Assembly (NCBI RefSeq): GCF_014697375.1
Contig: NZ_JACJRS010000047.1
Location: 1 to 44,104 of the forward strand
DNA from: Phormidium sp. FACHB-1136
Lineage (GTDB): Bacteria; Cyanobacteriota; Cyanobacteriia; Phormidesmidales; Phormidesmidaceae
Length of the DNA stretch: 44,104 bases
Direction: 5' to 3'
Under the pieces are notes generated by a model. That model did no database searches and was not told the origin of the DNA. It saw only the letters and a list, made by a program, of their open reading frames with translations. Each line of letters starts with the position of its first letter. Within the stretch, counting starts at the first letter, position 1. Position numbers and translations under genes: made by a program. This document shows positions 43,009 through 44,104 of the stretch, piece by piece.

Positions 43009-43841
43009 GGTTGATTGTAGTAGTACTTGAATACAGCGGTTGTAGGGCTGCTTCACAAAAAGTCGTAAACGGTCAGGCGTTTTTCCGCTTAGAACAGAGA
43101 CTTTGAATATCTCTAAAACTAACTGCTGACCTAAATTGATCTGAGACAGATAAATAAACCTTACGTAGATGCTTAGCCTAATTGTGGCCTTAGACTCTGA
43201 CTGTCTCTAGAGCAATAGTGAAGAGTGGATGGATATTTACATTCTTAACTATCAACAGTAGTATAAAACGAACAATACATGGTCTTTGTGAAGCATAAAA
43301 CCGTCAAAATACGATACGTTTTTCAGATATGAGAGATGAATATACTTAGCCTTCCTTAAAAAAATTAACATTTTGCAGAATGACATTGACTTTTTTCTAT
43401 GTACTACCTAAAGCATTATTGATGATAATGCCTTCAACAAGCTTTAGGAATGGGTCGTTTTTTACTCTAGACAGCCGCTTAACGACTCGCAATCAATAAT
43501 GCCGTGAACTCGAAAAACTAAGATCGCCATTTATCAAGGATTTCGGGAAGCGCAAAATCAATGCATACGAAAAAAGATTTGTCAACCTGTAGAATGACGG
43601 AAAAACAGTACGTTGTAAGTGGTTTTATGCAGGCTCGAATATTTTTAGCAAGGGTTCACAGGATGGCTCGTCGATTACTTGAATTGCCTTATTACGAATT
43701 CCTGGATTCCCAAATTATTGACTCTTTCGGGATTATGGTGATAACCTGGGCTGATGCCTAGGAATGACAGAACTTTCAGCTATTTTCAAAAACGCAAACC
43801 ACATACTGCTATACAACTCTAGTCACAAACCCAGAAGAGCC
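43009..43841. other. AT-rich region upstream of the cyanobactin cluster; no supported gene
   Basis: Likely holds the cluster promoter in its first few hundred bases, but no clear -35/-10 pair is convincing. A 66-codon frame (43561-43761, MHTKKDLSTCRM...) has no ribosome binding site and no recognisable motif, and I do not call it. Confidence 0.5.
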
Positions 43842-43993
43842 AAAACACGCGATTACGCCATTATCTAGCCCGCCCGCATCGCAAAACGCTGTGTTATTCC
43901 AAGTCAGTGGATATGCTGACCCACTCAGTGCGATTGTTACTGCACTGCCTTAAGTTTGGTGATATCCCGGTTCCTGAAGGGTTCATCTCTTAA
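43842..43993 (+). pseudogene. Relic of an IS1-type transposase C-terminus
   Basis: The frame reads TRLRHYLARPHRKTLCYSKS, then VDMLTHSVRLLLHCLKFGDI and PVPEGFIS-stop. This is the end of IS1-family (InsB-type) transposases (RHYLARL.RKTLCYSKS.EML..S.RLLLHYLKF). Upstream the frame breaks, so only the last ~50 residues remain. Confidence 0.75.
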
Positions 43994-44037
43994 TTCACAA
44001 CACTCCGGACAGTTTTTTGGGGTTGGGTTGGAAAAAA

Positions 44038-44093
44038 GCTATCCACCGCATAGAGTGCAGGTGCAAGTAAAACACGGTGCACCGATGGATAGC
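44038..44093. repeat. Compound palindrome near the window end
   Basis: GCTATCCA (44038-44045) is inverse to TGGATAGC (44086-44093); inside lies the perfect palindrome CGGTGCACCG (44075-44084). It may be an IS end or a structured element. It lies 45 bases after the IS1 relic, and the window ends too soon to decide. Confidence 0.4.
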
Positions 44094-44104
44094 CTCAACA
44101 GCAT

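Noticed and set aside
43561..43761. 66-codon ORF MHTKKDLSTCRM...
   Set aside because: No ribosome binding site, no motif, located in AT-rich DNA next to a transposase relic; length is within chance.

Overview
The window is cyanobacterial chromosome. The evidence is a cyanobactin (PatA/PatD/PatG-type) RiPP cluster, a CBS-CP12 Calvin-cycle regulator, multi-PAS/GAF phytochrome-style sensor kinases, DUF4114, many pentapeptide-repeat proteins, and dispersed hairpin repeats of the kind common in cyanobacteria. Base composition looks moderately GC-rich for the phylum. A filamentous, accessory-rich lineage is plausible, but the genus cannot be read from the sequence.

Layout. (1) 1-1.7 kb: end of a GAF/PAS sensor gene cut off by a short element with terminal inverted repeats. 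(2) 1.7-17.3 kb: a giant-protein locus on the + strand. It holds a 1709-aa mosaic of four copies of an unrecognised ~135-aa domain, one DUF4114, two VWA domains, four CCCQAF motifs and a C-terminal domain; a stand-alone paralogue of that C-terminal domain; and a 2863-aa protein with five LamG-type domains and coiled coils. (3) 17.3-21.0 kb: seven tandem pentapeptide-repeat genes sharing one conserved leader, one leader interrupted by a 113-bp MITE. (4) 21-30 kb: a RodZ-like membrane HTH protein, a probable small RNA, a transposase relic, a 1240-aa hybrid histidine kinase, a thioredoxin / zinc-ribbon / CBS-CP12 gene set, a recombinase-domain fragment and a multi-CBS protein. (5) 30.1-43.0 kb: a cyanobactin cluster entirely on the - strand. 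(6) 43-44.1 kb: AT-rich DNA ending in an IS1-type transposase relic.

How the parts work together. In the cyanobactin cluster, transcription runs from the PatA-like protease (43.0 kb) to the PatG-like oxidase-protease (30.1 kb). Six precursor peptides lie between or beside them, three of them too short to stand out as ORFs (34076-34243, 37081-37251, 39014-39187). All six end in C-S-Y-D-G and have hypervariable cores. PatD should install azolines, PatA should remove leaders, and PatG should oxidise and cleave/macrocyclise. No PatF prenyltransferase is in the window. A VWA-domain gene runs in frame into a PatC-like reading frame inside the cluster. Its VWA domain is a clear paralogue of the two VWA domains in the giant protein 32 kb away, which ties the two loci together.

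Most notable for follow-up: the VWA-PatC read-through and its shared VWA with the giant mosaic; fossil gene starts inside the giant ORF; the CCCQAF cassettes; the six-precursor series with an inferred V-x-P-S-like cleavage site; the MITE with perfect 8-bp target duplications in both loci; the pentapeptide array with its micro-ORF leader; and the trx / zinc-ribbon / CBS-CP12 gene set.
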